Below, piece by piece: positions 11,500 through 21,579 of a stretch of 64,000 nt of DNA. The first letter of the stretch is position 1; each line of letters begins with the position of its first letter. Location: contig OZ012700.1 of NCBI GenBank assembly GCA_963942565.1, positions 5,987,353 through 6,051,352 on the forward strand, in the 5' to 3' direction. The translations under genes were made by a program, and so were the position numbers. The notes below the pieces were generated by a model, which was given only the letters and a program-made list of their open reading frames with translations, did not search any database and was not told the DNA's origin. The stretch comes from Maea johnstoni. Lineage: Eukaryota; Annelida; Polychaeta; Spionida; Magelonidae.

Positions 11500-11955
11500 T
11501 GTTCCCGCAAACAAGCACGTAATAATTAATTGCTATTGTTACTGCAAATTGTTTTCGTATCCCAGCATGTAACAATCAGTTGCTCATTGGACTGCTAATT
11601 ATTTCTGTAATAAAATACGTAACAATCAGTTTCTCATGTGACTTCTAATTGTTTCTGTAACCAACCACGTAACAATAAATTACCCATGTGACTACTAATT
11701 GTTTCTGTAACCAAACACGTAACAATAAGTTACCCATATGACTTCTGATTGTTCCTGTAACCAAGCACGTAACAATCGTCCGGGTGACTGCTAATTGTTT
11801 CTGTAACCAATCACCTAACATTTGATCGCAGTGGAAATTGTGACTGCCAATAGTTTCTGTTACCATGCAAGCACGCAATAATCGACTGCCCATCAACTGT
11901 TTCTGTAACCATGGGTACAACAATGCGATCGAATATCCACTGCTTCTGTAACTAC
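11500..11955 (+). repeat. Decayed minisatellite, ~60-bp unit, about eight units
   Basis: The unit reads roughly GTGACTGCTAATTGTTTCTG then TAACCAAGCACGTAACAATC plus a spacer. The phrase GTTTCTGTAACCA recurs at 50-60-bp intervals, with CACGTAACAAT about 15 bp later. Units diverge by 10-30%, so the array is old. It gives a long open frame on the minus strand (11,645-11,923) that is only a by-product of the repeat. Confidence 0.7.
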
Positions 11956-11964
11956 GGATTTAAG

Positions 11965-12024
11965 TGTCACCATACAGATATCTCTGTAACTTATTCGCTA
12001 AACAGATATATTTGTATGGTGACA
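11965..12024. repeat. 22-bp-arm hairpin
   Basis: The left arm TGTCACCATACAGATATCTC (11,965 on) pairs with the right arm ending TTGTATGGTGACA at 12,024, with a 16-nt loop. Twelve outer base pairs are perfect and the rest nearly so. It stands 75 bp outside the large transposon that follows. Confidence 0.65.
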
Positions 12025-12948
12025 GAAAGATGCCTGCACTAGTTTTGTTCTGAGATTTTTCCATTTTATACGTAATACCTCGGGGATAAATCTGAAGATC
12101 AGCCATTCTCCCTTAAGGGTCCACATAACGAGATTTGCGTGACCCTCGACCCCCTAGGGAAAAATACTGCATGAATACTGGCTTACTTGGTATCAGCCAG
12201 TAGCTAGGATCAATGTGCATCAGAGTCATGCATAACTTGTGTCCTAACTCTAGTAGAATTTTTTTTTCTGAGGCCGGAAGAGCAACAAGGCGAAACGGAC
12301 TAACGTGTCCTCAGCAAAGGTTAAAATATGATTTTGTGTGAAAAGATTAAAAAACCGGATTGTTTTAGGAAAACCTCATCTATATTTATTGGAAATATTT
12401 TGAATTTTGATATTTCTGACACAAAAACAGAATATTTCATTTTGAAATATACTTTAGGTAGGTCTGTACACGTGTCTTCAATTTTTGTTTGTACATTTCG
12501 CATCAAGCTATTTTATGCGGGACATGTACCATATTAAATAGTATTCAATGATTTTTTGGTCTCTACATCTGCGGAAACATCTCAACTTTTCGATAAAATA
12601 ACAAAAAGTCTGAGACCAAGTTTTAAGAAAGGCCCACAGACCTCGAAATGGGGTAAGGTTGGTGCGTATCGATAACAAGCGCAACTTACGATCGCATTAT
12701 ACCTCCCTATACATGTACTCGTGGAAGATCTTCTTTTTGCATCTAAAAGACCTTCAGGCACAGTACAAATAACGATTGTAACAAATCCAGAAAGAATTAT
12801 TTCTAAGCCTGCAGGGAAGCATAAGTTCGAAAAACCGTCACGTACAAACGTTGTGTAAGTTTCTAGGCAATCCGACATTGCCATCTATCGACAAGCCTAC
12901 AGACTAAAATAATGAGGTTATGGCCTCGTTTTCATTTCTGACGTCAAG

Positions 12949-12956
12949 AGGGGATG
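12949..12956. promoter_or_regulatory. Full CRE palindrome TGACGTCA upstream of the transposon gene
   Basis: TGACGTCA is the exact CREB/ATF site. It lies about 40 bp before a plausible non-coding first-exon donor (CAGCG|GTGAGT, donor at 12,991), which would splice to the acceptor ending at 13,293. The gap from CRE to donor would hold the transcription start. A second exact copy lies at 18,219-18,226. Confidence 0.4.
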
Positions 12957-13300
12957 TTAGGCCATGCTGCCAGACTCGTCAGAATCAGCGGTGAGTGTTT
13001 TTTTCATAAAATTTTTCGATTTCTAATCATGGGATCTTTGAAAAATTGGTGTCATTTTAGGGGTAGGCTAGCATAGAAGCTCCGCTAACAGAAATTTTAA
13101 GATGTCTGTGCGTAATTTGCCGTAAGTTTAGACAACTTTGAAATGTTTTGCTCGTAAATGAATCAAAACAACATGGCGGGGGGGTATTTACATCTCGATT
13201 TGAGTTGAGGACATTTTCGTTACGTGTTGTTTCATTTGTGCGTTACGTTTTTGAGGACATGGCTTATTTTGACACTTTTCTTTACTTTTTCAGCCGGATA

Positions 13301-14960
13301 ATGTATTCTACACGGCCCAGACCCCTTCCTCTAAGCAATGCAGAGCGGCAAGGGCGATATAGGGCGAAGAAAATCGCTGAGCTGGGTGATACCATCTTGA
13401 GAAGAGAAAGTGAAAGAGTGAAAGGTTATCAAAAGAAGATAGCAGACATGACAGAAGAAGAGAAGGCAAAGAGCAGGAGGTTAACCAATATCGGGGTCAG
13501 GAGACACCGTAAGAAGAAGCGGGAAGAGAAACTGGCTGCTCAGGCTGATGTGGAGGAAGATGAGGACTGGTCAACTGATGGATTTAACAGTGATGATGAT
13601 GATGATGAGACGGATGATGGTGGTGACAGCAGTGATGGTGGTGATGGAGCGCAGGAACTCAGAGGTATGTATTTCAACATTTATTCATTTATCTATTTGT
13701 GCACTTAGATGTTCTCGCTGTGAATAATAAGGTAAGTGTTTTATATTCCTGTTTACCTGCTGATTTACTTTTGAATGTATGTACTGTTCTGAACTGGTGC
13801 TAATCATTTACTACATATACCTACCTGATATTTGTCTTGAATCTGCTTAGAAGTAGAAATGTTCTGAACTGATGCTAATATTTATTGATCTGTTAATTAA
13901 TGATATTTGTCTTGAATCCCACTTGGAGTAATGTTCTGAACTGATGCTGATATTAATTGATCTGTTAATGATTACAATTGCAAATATTATAACCACATAC
14001 CTACCTGATATTTGTCTAAGTTAAACTTTGAAACAGCTTTCGTGACACACTTTCTTCCTCTTATTAATACATTTGCTTATTTGTCTACTTTCAGGTACAC
14101 TGATTGTGAAATTCCCCAGAAGGAGGAAAAGACAAGCTGCAGCTGTAAACACTACAAAGTCTCCTAGAAAGAAGGACAGGAAAGTCCCAGCCGGCATCAA
14201 GAAGAAACTGATCTATGCGAATGTGGTGGAGGATGAACTACAAATTGCAGCAAAGAAAAGTGACCAACACAAGGAGGTTGTGGTATCACTTCTCAAAGGC
14301 AAACAGCTCAAGAGATACAGAATGAAAAAGCATCTCAGCCAACAGTTGAATGTCTCAGAGAAGTTCCTTTACACAAGGAAGGACAAGTCTCTCAAGTGTC
14401 TCGAGAGAAGTAGCTACTTGCCAGACAGAAAGAGCTCAAGAGACAGGTTAGGTCTTTCCTAGAGAGAGACGACAACTCTAGGATGAACCCTGGCAAGCAG
14501 GACTGCTTGACTGTTGATGGAGAGAAGGTTCAAACAAGGATCCTCAATGACTACCTATACATCTTATATGAGAAGTTCATTGCTGAAAATCCACAAGTGA
14601 AGAAGAGCAAGTCATCTTTCTACAAGCTGCGACCCAAGCACATCAGACATTCCAATTGCTTGAAGCTGAACACCTGCTTGTGCTAGAAGCATGAAAGCTC
14701 CACCTTGCTTCTCAGATCCCTGAAGAAGGTACTCACAGAACCCCTCACTCCAAGTCCTGATGTCTTTGTGAAATCTTACCAGACGATGAGGCAGTTTAGG
14801 GGTTGGTCACAGCCACTGAGATTACTGTCCAGCAGTGGCAGAAAGTTCTAGATGCGAGAGATGGCAAGCGCAAAGTCAAGATTGTCAGCACCGACATGCC
14901 ACTGTCAGAATTCAAGGACAAGTTTGTCCAAGACTTTGACAAATTCACACTTCATTTTCA
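13301..14960 (+). pseudogene. Decayed transposase-like gene of the ERQ-RYR / FLERDDNSR family
   Basis: Exon 1 begins at the ATG 13,301, just after an acceptor at 13,293, and ends at 13,664 (AGAG|GTATGT). It encodes a basic N-terminus with NAERQGRYRAKK, a second basic stretch, then a D/E/S-rich tail. Exon 2 starts at 14,095 after TTTCAG and keeps frame (GTLIVKFPRRRKRQ). A frameshift near 14,405-14,420 separates this from KELKRQVRSFLERDDNSRMN, which continues through PGKQD, a KLRPKHI block and TCLC, where an in-frame TAG (14,684-14,686) falls in the usual CxxH region. Weak homology continues to about 14,960. I recall this motif order from large families of uncharacterised proteins in invertebrate genomes. 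The surrounding TIRs argue that it is the element's own gene. No DDE triad is visible, so catalysis is not claimed. Confidence 0.6.
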
Positions 14961-17087
14961 AAGTTAATTCAAATGTTCTGTTGGATGTTTAAATGTTAAG
15001 GTTTCATAACTTCTATGCATAATCATTGCATCTGTTATTCAAAGTATTAGGGATGCTGGTTTAAGGTGTAAACCATTTTTATATAGTGTATAATTCTCAA
15101 AATGATTCACAAATGACATTGTGAAGATGTTTTATCTCCAATAACATTCCATCTATGCGATTTATTCAATGTGACAGTTGTGTTGAATTTTAGTTTGCAA
15201 GTATTAACTTACTTCCTTTAATGATGTTCAAAGGTCCAATCATTTTGGAAAAGATCTGCACAACTTACATAACTTACTCAAACACTCCATTTTGAAGTGC
15301 AGTAGTAGTGTAAAAGTGCTGGGAAACTTGCATTATTTATTTTGTTTGTCTAATTCTGTTTTTATGAGTGGACTTTTAAGTATTTAAGGGTGCCATTGTG
15401 CCGTTATGTGATCATAAATGTGATAATTCCATATCTGTGTCATGAAAAAAACAGATATTTTGTACTGATCAATGCTGTGCCAAAGCGATAATTTTGATGT
15501 GATTTCAATAGCACAATGTATAACTTTCCTATATATATGGTAAGAATGGACATTAGATGCTTACCTACCTAGTTTCAAAGCTTCACATTGAGATACAACT
15601 TAAGGTAGCAGACCCGAAGCCTACAAACTATTTTAGTCAAAACTTCAATGCAGGTCAGTGTGAAGAGATGTTGTCCAAACTAGCTTCGTGCAGTGGGAAA
15701 TTGTTTCCATCATTATTAAAAGGTCAAATAACTATGAGTAGTACAATATAATTCACCATTATAGCTTTAGAAAGGTGTTGCCAAGTGAAAAGATATACCT
15801 CATTTTTATTCATTATATACTTTTATACTTTAAAGTGCCTTCTGGGTGAAATTTAACATACCAAAGTGGCTCAGCCTTGCCAACGATTGTTGGGATAGGT
15901 GCATGTGATATCTATGTATATTTTAATTTCGTATTTGACAGGTTTCTTCAATAAACCTTTTGATTTTTAGACTGTATTCATATGTTTTCCATTTTACCAT
16001 TTTCTGCAACCTACAAACGAAAGAAATCCTAGCCTCATCGCCAACTGCAATGAAGTCCAAATTAACAAATTAAGTTAATTAGGTGTCTTTAGGCCTATTA
16101 AGATGATTTCTGAACATAAATATTAATTTTGAAAAATTACAAATTTCTACATAAAAATATCGCAACTTACGAAACGTTTATCAATGCGCTTTTACCAGCG
16201 ATGCTTTCCCCTATTCTCTACATCTTTTGGGCCAGTCCCAGAGCACTAATTTGTCCTTTCCCTGAGATAGGTTAGACTATTTTTCAGAAAGATCTCTCAC
16301 TTTTACAGCTAAAGTTAGACAATACTTTCAGGACTTCATTGCAGTTTTGAAACTGTACCTCACAAAACAGTGGCAAAATGATGAAAAAACAAGTGAAATA
16401 TATGCAAAAGCTGTATTTATTTGAACCATCATACAGTTTACTTCATAAAAATAGCGTACAATGGGGTATTAGCCTTTTCAATACAATATTACAAGCCTGA
16501 AATCAAATAAAGGTCATATTTTGAGTGGTCCTCTGAGATTTGGATAGCCTCAACTTCAAACTGCTGTAAAAAATTTGTCTGAAGACTTTGTAGGCAGATT
16601 TTTTGGGCTTTTGCCCTTGAGATATACTAGTTTCAGAAAAAATTAGTCTCAGAAAGATCTGTGACACAAACCCTCGTGACCAACTTCCAGCCCCAATGTG
16701 GACCCATAAGGGAGAATGGCTGAGATGTAAAAATGTCGCTTGTTCCGGGCGTTGGTGTTACCAGAATTTCTGGTGCGCAAAATAATGAATTCTCATTCTG
16801 TAAAAAATGTAACTTTGCATGTAGATAAAAGAGTATGTTTGATCGTAATAGCTACATTCCAAAAGCTACTAGGCCTATATTTTGCACAGCATACGTTAGA
16901 ATATGTACGGTTTTATTTGAATATGTACGCTTTTTTGTCAAAATTGAGCTAATATTCAACTTTTTGCCAGAGTTTCCTGCCATCCACCAATCACAGGCCT
17001 CGAAAGGTATAGGTTATACGACATAACCCACACTTTCTGAGCCTTCGTTTTCTAAGCTGCTAAAACTCCAAAAGTGTTACCCAAGGG

Positions 17088-17401
17088 CAGGGTCTTAGCC
17101 AGGATTTAGAATCTGGGTGCCTAAAATTGGCAATTGTTAAATTTTTGGGTGTCCAAATTTTAAAGGGGGACCACTATATACTCAGATTTCAACCATAAAA
17201 GTGTATAAATTTATCAAAATAAGGCATGTTATCCTTATACAATGTCATTGTAATTATATGGAGTTGAAAAAATTCAATCATAAGCTTGAGATTGACAATT
17301 TAAGAAATTCCTCACAAAAAAATTTGGGTGTCCTGATGGGTGCTTTTTAAGGGTTTGGGTGTCCTAAAAGACACCCAGACACCCTGCTGGCTAAGACCAT
17401 G
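17088..17401. mobile_element. hAT-type MITE with perfect 8-bp duplication
   Basis: The element begins CAGGGTCTTAGCCAG and ends CTGGCTAAGACCATG. It is flanked on both sides by CCCAAGGG (17,080-17,087 and 17,402-17,409), a perfect 8-bp target duplication. The CAGGG terminus and 8-bp duplication are the hAT signature. The 314-bp interior is non-coding and repeats GGGTGYC-type strings near both ends. Confidence 0.85.
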
Positions 17402-17539
17402 CCCAAGGGTATTGAGCATGAGTTAACAGCATAGCTTTTCTCGGCCTGTTAATGGTGAAAGGCATTCCACTGTGGTACAAGCTACATAGACCCCTCGGAA
17501 ATTATGGTGCATGTGATACTCCCACTCCGCCTCAAAACA

Positions 17540-18130
17540 CCGCGGGTATGCCACATCAAGGGGGGGGGGGGGCACTTGGGTATTTAGGGGGGCGCATACG
17601 CTCGTTATCAAAATTAAAAATACCCAGGAAAGCACTGATTTCTGGCCAAAAAAGCACCCTTATTTTAATAAAAACGCTGACTTTTTCCAGTAAATAAACA
17701 CCCCTTCTTTTATCAAAACACCGACATTGGATGAACGGGAACACGTATTTTAACTTAAGATTTTATAATCCTCTGCCTTTTTAGCCACAGGTATTTGTAT
17801 CCGTATAATGGTCCGAAAACTAGTAAAAATTGTTACTATAAAAATCAAATTATTATGGGGCCTGTGGTTTAGCGGCAGCAAGTGGCGGTAGCAAACTCAA
17901 AGCCTGGTCACTTCGAGAGTCTATCGGCGTCAGAGCCGCGTATATTTCGTGGATTGTAAGGGGATTTTCACCCCCATACTTCGTACCTGGGTACATAAAA
18001 CTACCCTTCTTTTTACAAAATCGCGGACATGCGGAGGTCTTTAAAAAAGACCCCTTCTTCCGCAAAATATGTAAGGGGGGGGGGGGGGGGTCGGCCCCCT
18101 CTGTACCTGAGTGGTGTTAAATCGTTTTTC
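17540..18130. other. G-run-rich spacer, no gene supported
   Basis: Two long G runs (about 17,561-17,573 and 18,073-18,090) bound a region with several A/T-rich cassettes of the form CACCCTTATTTT or CCCCTTCTTTT. The short minus-strand open frames here have low-complexity products and no domain. Confidence 0.4.
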
Positions 18131-18149
18131 CTTTATTTTTTTTTCACAC

Positions 18150-18600
18150 TGGCAAACACCTGTGGCCTGAGTCACGTTGGTGCAATCGGCCCCTGGAGGC
18201 ATTCAGGAAATACGCGCGTGACGTCAAGCACGTGCAGCGGTTAACTTCCCGCGAAATTCCTTTCAGCGAGACATTCTCCTACCCAGAGATCCCGCTACGC
18301 ATACTAGTCGTGTAGCAATCCAACCGGAAGACGGTATCGTCGCCCTGGCAGAGTGTCAGCGAGATCGGAGCACATCGATTCGGTCCGCCGAAATATTGCT
18401 AAGAACGATAAGCCCTATATCTGCAATCACATTCACTGCTTACATATCACAAATAGTACAGGTTGTGGGTGCAGAGATATATAATCACTTTAAAAGCTAT
18501 ATTGACCGATGTTATCGAACCTTACCCACAATGCAACTCGCGTCATCCTCCCGAAAGCACGTGCATGGCGATCTTAGATGAGCAATTCAAGATGGCGATG
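18150..18600. promoter_or_regulatory. CpG-richer island with an exact CRE; possible promoter
   Basis: GC and CpG content rise here relative to the flanks. TGACGTCA lies at 18,219-18,226, with CACGTG-containing strings near 18,229 and 18,557 and an AAGATGGCG motif (YY1-like) at about 18,589. These are typical of animal CpG-type promoters, but no downstream first exon could be assigned. Confidence 0.3.
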
Positions 18601-18780
18601 TACTTAAAATAATTTTTTCAGGCCTACACGGTGTTTTGTTATGGATTGAGGCCAATAAGCATTGAAGGTTATTGCGAGTGTTTTGAAGATATGATGCTGG
18701 CACTGTCAGGAAGCGAACGCAGCGAGAGCGGAAGCATTTATTAATGCGTCTGTAGTTGCAGCCAAAAATTTAGCTATATT

Positions 18781-19088
18781 CAGTCTGACTCAAGTTTGGC
18801 AATCACTTTTTCCATTTTTTGTGACAAAATTTTCGAGTTTGCTATCCAATCTAAACTTGGCAAACATCTTAGGCACTAAGTGTTTGTATTAACACATCTC
18901 GCGTGTTTGTATTGTTGGCAATCGGCAGATTTTACTATGGGACCTAATGAGCAAAATTAACATTTTGCGTAGTTGAGACAAACACGTAGTACTGCTCCTA
19001 AGATGTTTGCCAAGTTTGGATAGCAAACTCGAACGTTTTGTCACAAAAAAATGGAAAAAGTGATTACTAAACTTGAGTCAGACAGACT
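18781..19088. mobile_element. MITE with ~95-bp inverted repeats
   Basis: The left arm starts CAGTCTGACTCAAGTTTGGC and runs through a TTTTTCCATTTTTTGTGACA block to AACTTGGCAAACATCTTAGG. The right arm is its reverse complement with few mismatches, ending CTTGAGTCAGACAGACTATA. The central ~110 bp is unique. No protein is encoded. The target duplication is unclear; a TA/TATA step at each edge is possible. Confidence 0.7.
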
Positions 19089-19301
19089 ATAAGTCTTAGA
19101 CTAAACTATAGTAGGCCTATAACTATAGGGATTAAGATCCGCCGCTGAGCGTTGGTGCAGATAGATCAGGATATCGCTGGCAATCTACTTTGCCAAGAAG
19201 ATCCTGAACAATTATTCAATAAACGTCCAAATATCCAAATTAACATATATAGAAAATCAACATCAAATGTAGAGTCAAGTATTTCGGGCTATGGTATAGG
19301 A

Positions 19302-19449
19302 ATTAAGATCTGCCACTGAGCGTTGGAGCAGATTTATAGCCGAGATGTAGGTGTTTGTTGCCAAAGCTGAGGCTGCCAAGGCCAAAGCTTTGCAACACAC
19401 CCTCGGTGAGGCTATAAATCTGCACCAACGCTCAGTGGCAGATCTTAAT
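19302..19449. mobile_element. Palindromic MITE with 40-bp nearly perfect arms
   Basis: The arms ATTAAGATCTGCCACTGAGC (19,302 on, to 19,341) and GGCTATAAATCTGCACCAAC (19,410 on, to 19,449) are reverse complements with one mismatch across 40 bp. The 68-bp loop is unique. The high arm identity implies recent insertion or hairpin-driven conversion. Confidence 0.75.
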
Positions 19450-19544
19450 GGATATTATAGCGCATTTGAGTGAGAATAAAATTATCCTGCAACTCTGTGG
19501 AAATGACACAAAAATCATGTTTTCTGATGGTTGCTGAGCCTGGA

Positions 19545-19622
19545 TGTGGTCCCGGCTCAGGAGCCTCGTCCTGGATTTGGTCCCGGCTCAGGAGCCTCAT
19601 CCTGGATTTGGTCCCGGTTCAC
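19545..19622 (+). repeat. 31-bp tandem repeat, 2.5 units
   Basis: TGGTCCCGGCTCAGGAGCCT followed by CGTCCTGGATT repeats with one difference between the first two units; the third is partial (TGGTCCCGGTTCA). It is locally GC-rich. Confidence 0.75.
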
Positions 19623-19906
19623 AGCAGTGAGCTGGGACCACTGAAACAAAAGAAACAGCTGAACAGTGTGTTTTCCAAATTCCAAGCCCAGGTATTTTCA
19701 TAGCTATGCGCTATAATGCAGATTAAGGCCAAAGCTAAGCAAAAACACCCTTGGCAAGGCAATAAATCTGCACCAATGCTCAATGGTGGTTCTTAATGGC
19801 TATCATAGCCATGGAGAAAGAAATAGAGCAGAGGCTGAGCCTTCAGATGCAGAGGATATCGATCAAGGCATCTTTTAGATGCGCAGTATGCCAGTATCCA
19901 TAGATA

Positions 19907-20011
19907 TAGATCGAGCATCTCTACCTGATTGGCCATACCCACGTGGGAATGGCCAATCAGGTCAGAATGTAAACAACAAAGCCATAGCCAAAGATAGAGA
20001 TGCTCGATCTA
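19907..20011. repeat. Nested double palindrome
   Basis: The outer arms TAGATCGAGCATCTCTA (19,907-19,923) and TAGAGATGCTCGATCTA (19,995-20,011) are perfect over 17 bp. Inside, ACCTGATTGGCCAT (19,923-19,936) and ATGGCCAATCAGGT (19,949-19,962) form a second perfect 14-bp stem around CCCACGTGGG. The layout is asymmetric, with a spacer only on the right, unlike a simple MITE. Confidence 0.75.
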
Positions 20012-20420
20012 CCATAGACAGATCCATGCATTCCTATTCTTCCTTCTTTAAGTCTCAAGTCATTCACAGATGACTATAACCTAACTGTTGTTGATTTTAT
20101 ACCTGACATTTAAGATGTGGATGATGGGCAAATCTGCCACCTTTGTACCAGAAGGGGTGTTTGGCTTAATTTTAATGATTGCATATCATAGAGTAGTTGA
20201 CATGGAAATCAACCCTTTGGAGGGTAGGGGGGTATGGTAAACTGTAATGAGCATTGAAAGGCCAGATCAAATCTACTTAAAAGCTAGCCATCAAAAATAT
20301 TTGATGGACTGAAAAGATCCCATACTGTATTGTAGGTGACTTCTATTCAAAATGGAACACATGGCTCATAAAATTTTGCTTACAGCAAAACATGAGGATA
20401 GTGATTTGACAATCATCCTG

Positions 20421-20745
20421 GGGGGGGGGGATCCGCTGTGGCCTAGTAGTTAGAATCTCTACTGGATCCCCAAGCAGGTTGACCTGCTCATTATAGAAAT
20501 GTACGGCGTTGTAGAGGGCTGTCCATGGTTTGTCTGCAACTTATATATAGACCACTTGGAACCATTCGTGAAGAGATGGGAAATTTGGATTTTCGATTTC
20601 GTATTTTTTCTGCCATTTTACAGCAAAGTCGTGACTAGCCAGTTGGAACTGGTGGAGGACCCAATGTAAACCACTCTAACCCCAAGTCACTGGCAACTTT
20701 CTCACATGCCCTGGCCGGGATTCAAACCCAGGCAATGGCAATGCC
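20421..20745 (+). repeat. tRNA-derived SINE pieces
   Basis: After a G run, GATCCGCTGTGGCCTAGTAG then TTAGAATCTC matches the polymerase III A box (TGGCNNAGTNGG type). The same head occurs at 26,622-26,650. A block at 20,655-20,745 contains, on the minus strand, a B-box-like GGTTTGAATCCCGG next to GGCATGTGAGAAAGTTGCCA. The two parts have opposite sense, so this may be two fused fragments rather than one SINE. It is not a functional tRNA: no cloverleaf can be folded. Confidence 0.5.
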
Positions 20746-20904
20746 CCCAAAGAGAAATAGAGGTTCCATCACGAGTGGGTGGAAAGAGGAGTTATCTTGC
20801 ACAAGTGAGTGATTTTGTGTCTAGGGACGAGGCTTGCCATAACTTTCAATTAATACAAGAGTGACATTTCTTCGGATTCAGGCCATTTTGGGCCAGGACT
20901 GGAC

Positions 20905-21345
20905 ACATCCTGTTGTGGCATCCTGCTCTCCTTATAAAAGAAGGGGGATGTGTGGATCTATCGATGGATACCATGCATCTAAAATATCCCCTGGTCCTCT
21001 TTGGATCGGAAGGCTCGGCTCTGACTCTGACTCTTTTTCTATTTTCACATAGAGTTATTATGCTAGCTTGTCATTGGTCTTCATCTATGACAAAGGAACA
21101 CTTTTTGCTAATACAGGTGAACTTGGATATGACTGACTCAATGGGACCAGGAAAATTGGTCCGTCATATACAAAATCTGTCATATACATATGACAAATAC
21201 TTGATATACATCGGACTGGGACCAAGCATGTTGACCATCATATGCAAAAATCCGTCATACAGTGGTCCGTCATATCCAAGTTCACCTGTATCTAATGGCA
21301 CTAAATGACCTTTGTGTGTCGATGTGCCTTTAGACACATTCATTC
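20905..21345 (+). mobile_element. LINE 3' end (fragment a), interrupted by a MITE
   Basis: It aligns with the fragment at 24,685-24,945 (GAAGAAGGGGGATGTGTGGA-like phrase, then ATCTAAAATATCCC, then TTTTTGCTAAT) and ends in the shared 3' tail TGGCACTAAATGACCTTTGT ... GTGCCTTTA followed by ATTCATTC. A 175-bp MITE sits inside at 21,114-21,288. No intact frame remains. Confidence 0.65.
21114..21288. mobile_element. Tigger/pogo-type MITE nested in a LINE
   Basis: The element begins CAGGTGAACTTGGATATGAC and ends with its exact reverse complement over 20 bp; TA lies at each side (21,112-21,113 and 21,289-21,290). Comparison with an uninterrupted LINE copy (GCTAATATTTCATGGCAC at 21,440) confirms the insertion site. 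Internal ATGGGACCAGGAAAATTGGT is shared in form with the MITE at 46,923-47,071. TA duplication and CAGG termini fit the pogo/Tigger group. Confidence 0.8.
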
Positions 21346-21411
21346 AAGGTACCCTGCACCGGGCACACCTTATGGTGTGCAATAGGAGTTGGCACCTCCC
21401 AGGGAACCTTA

Positions 21412-21520
21412 AGCTCTTCAGCAATGACAAAGGAGCACGTTTTGCTAATATTTCATGGCACTAAATGACCTTTGCGTGTCAATGTGCCTTTGAACACTTA
21501 TTAATTCATTTATTCAAGGT
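21412..21520 (+). mobile_element. LINE 3' end (fragment b)
   Basis: A short copy of the same 3' tail: CAATGACAAAGGAGCACGTT, TTGCTAATATTTCATGGCAC, then the CTTTGCGTGTCAATGTGCCT phrase and an ATTC-like tail. It is severely 5'-truncated, as usual for LINE retrotransposition. Confidence 0.65.
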
Positions 21521-21579
21521 ACTGGGAGGCCTTCGTCGGCTAAGTACAGTACCAAGGGAAAAGAATATTATTTTACTAG

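Larger units (their letters stand above)
12100..16722 (+). mobile_element. 4.6-kb DNA transposon with 27-bp TIRs and AGAT target duplication (Sola-like?)
   Basis: The left end starts CAGCCATTCTCCCTTA at 12,100 and runs to 12,126. The right end, 16,696-16,722, is its reverse complement with one mismatch in 27. Directly outside both ends is the tetranucleotide AGAT (12,096-12,099 and 16,723-16,726), a 4-bp target-site duplication. Inside is a spliced gene for a repeat-family protein (separate entry). Four-base duplications together with a multi-exon transposase are known for the Sola superfamily, so Sola is the best guess, but I cannot see its catalytic domain. About 1.7 kb on the right (14,965-16,695) is AT-rich and non-coding, where the rest of a full-length transposase would be expected, so this copy is internally rearranged or degraded. 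Confidence 0.7.
19127..19805. mobile_element. Diverged outer MITE pieces around a fresher copy
   Basis: GGATTAAGATCCGCCGCTGA at about 19,128 and, inverted, a block at 19,760-19,795 (AATCTGCACCAATGCTCAAT) match the arms of the nearly perfect palindrome at 19,302-19,449. The paired strings GGCCAAAGCT also recur near 19,380 and 19,727. Either two adjacent copies or a nested insertion would give this layout. Confidence 0.45.

Noticed and set aside
11645-11923. 92-codon minus-strand open frame with repeated YRN/LQKQL phrases
   Set aside because: It is a translation of the 60-bp minisatellite; the peptide repeats simply mirror the DNA units.
20421-20500. Possible tRNA gene
   Set aside because: An A-box-like string is present but no cloverleaf or proper B box follows, and a second copy at 26,619 makes it a SINE head.
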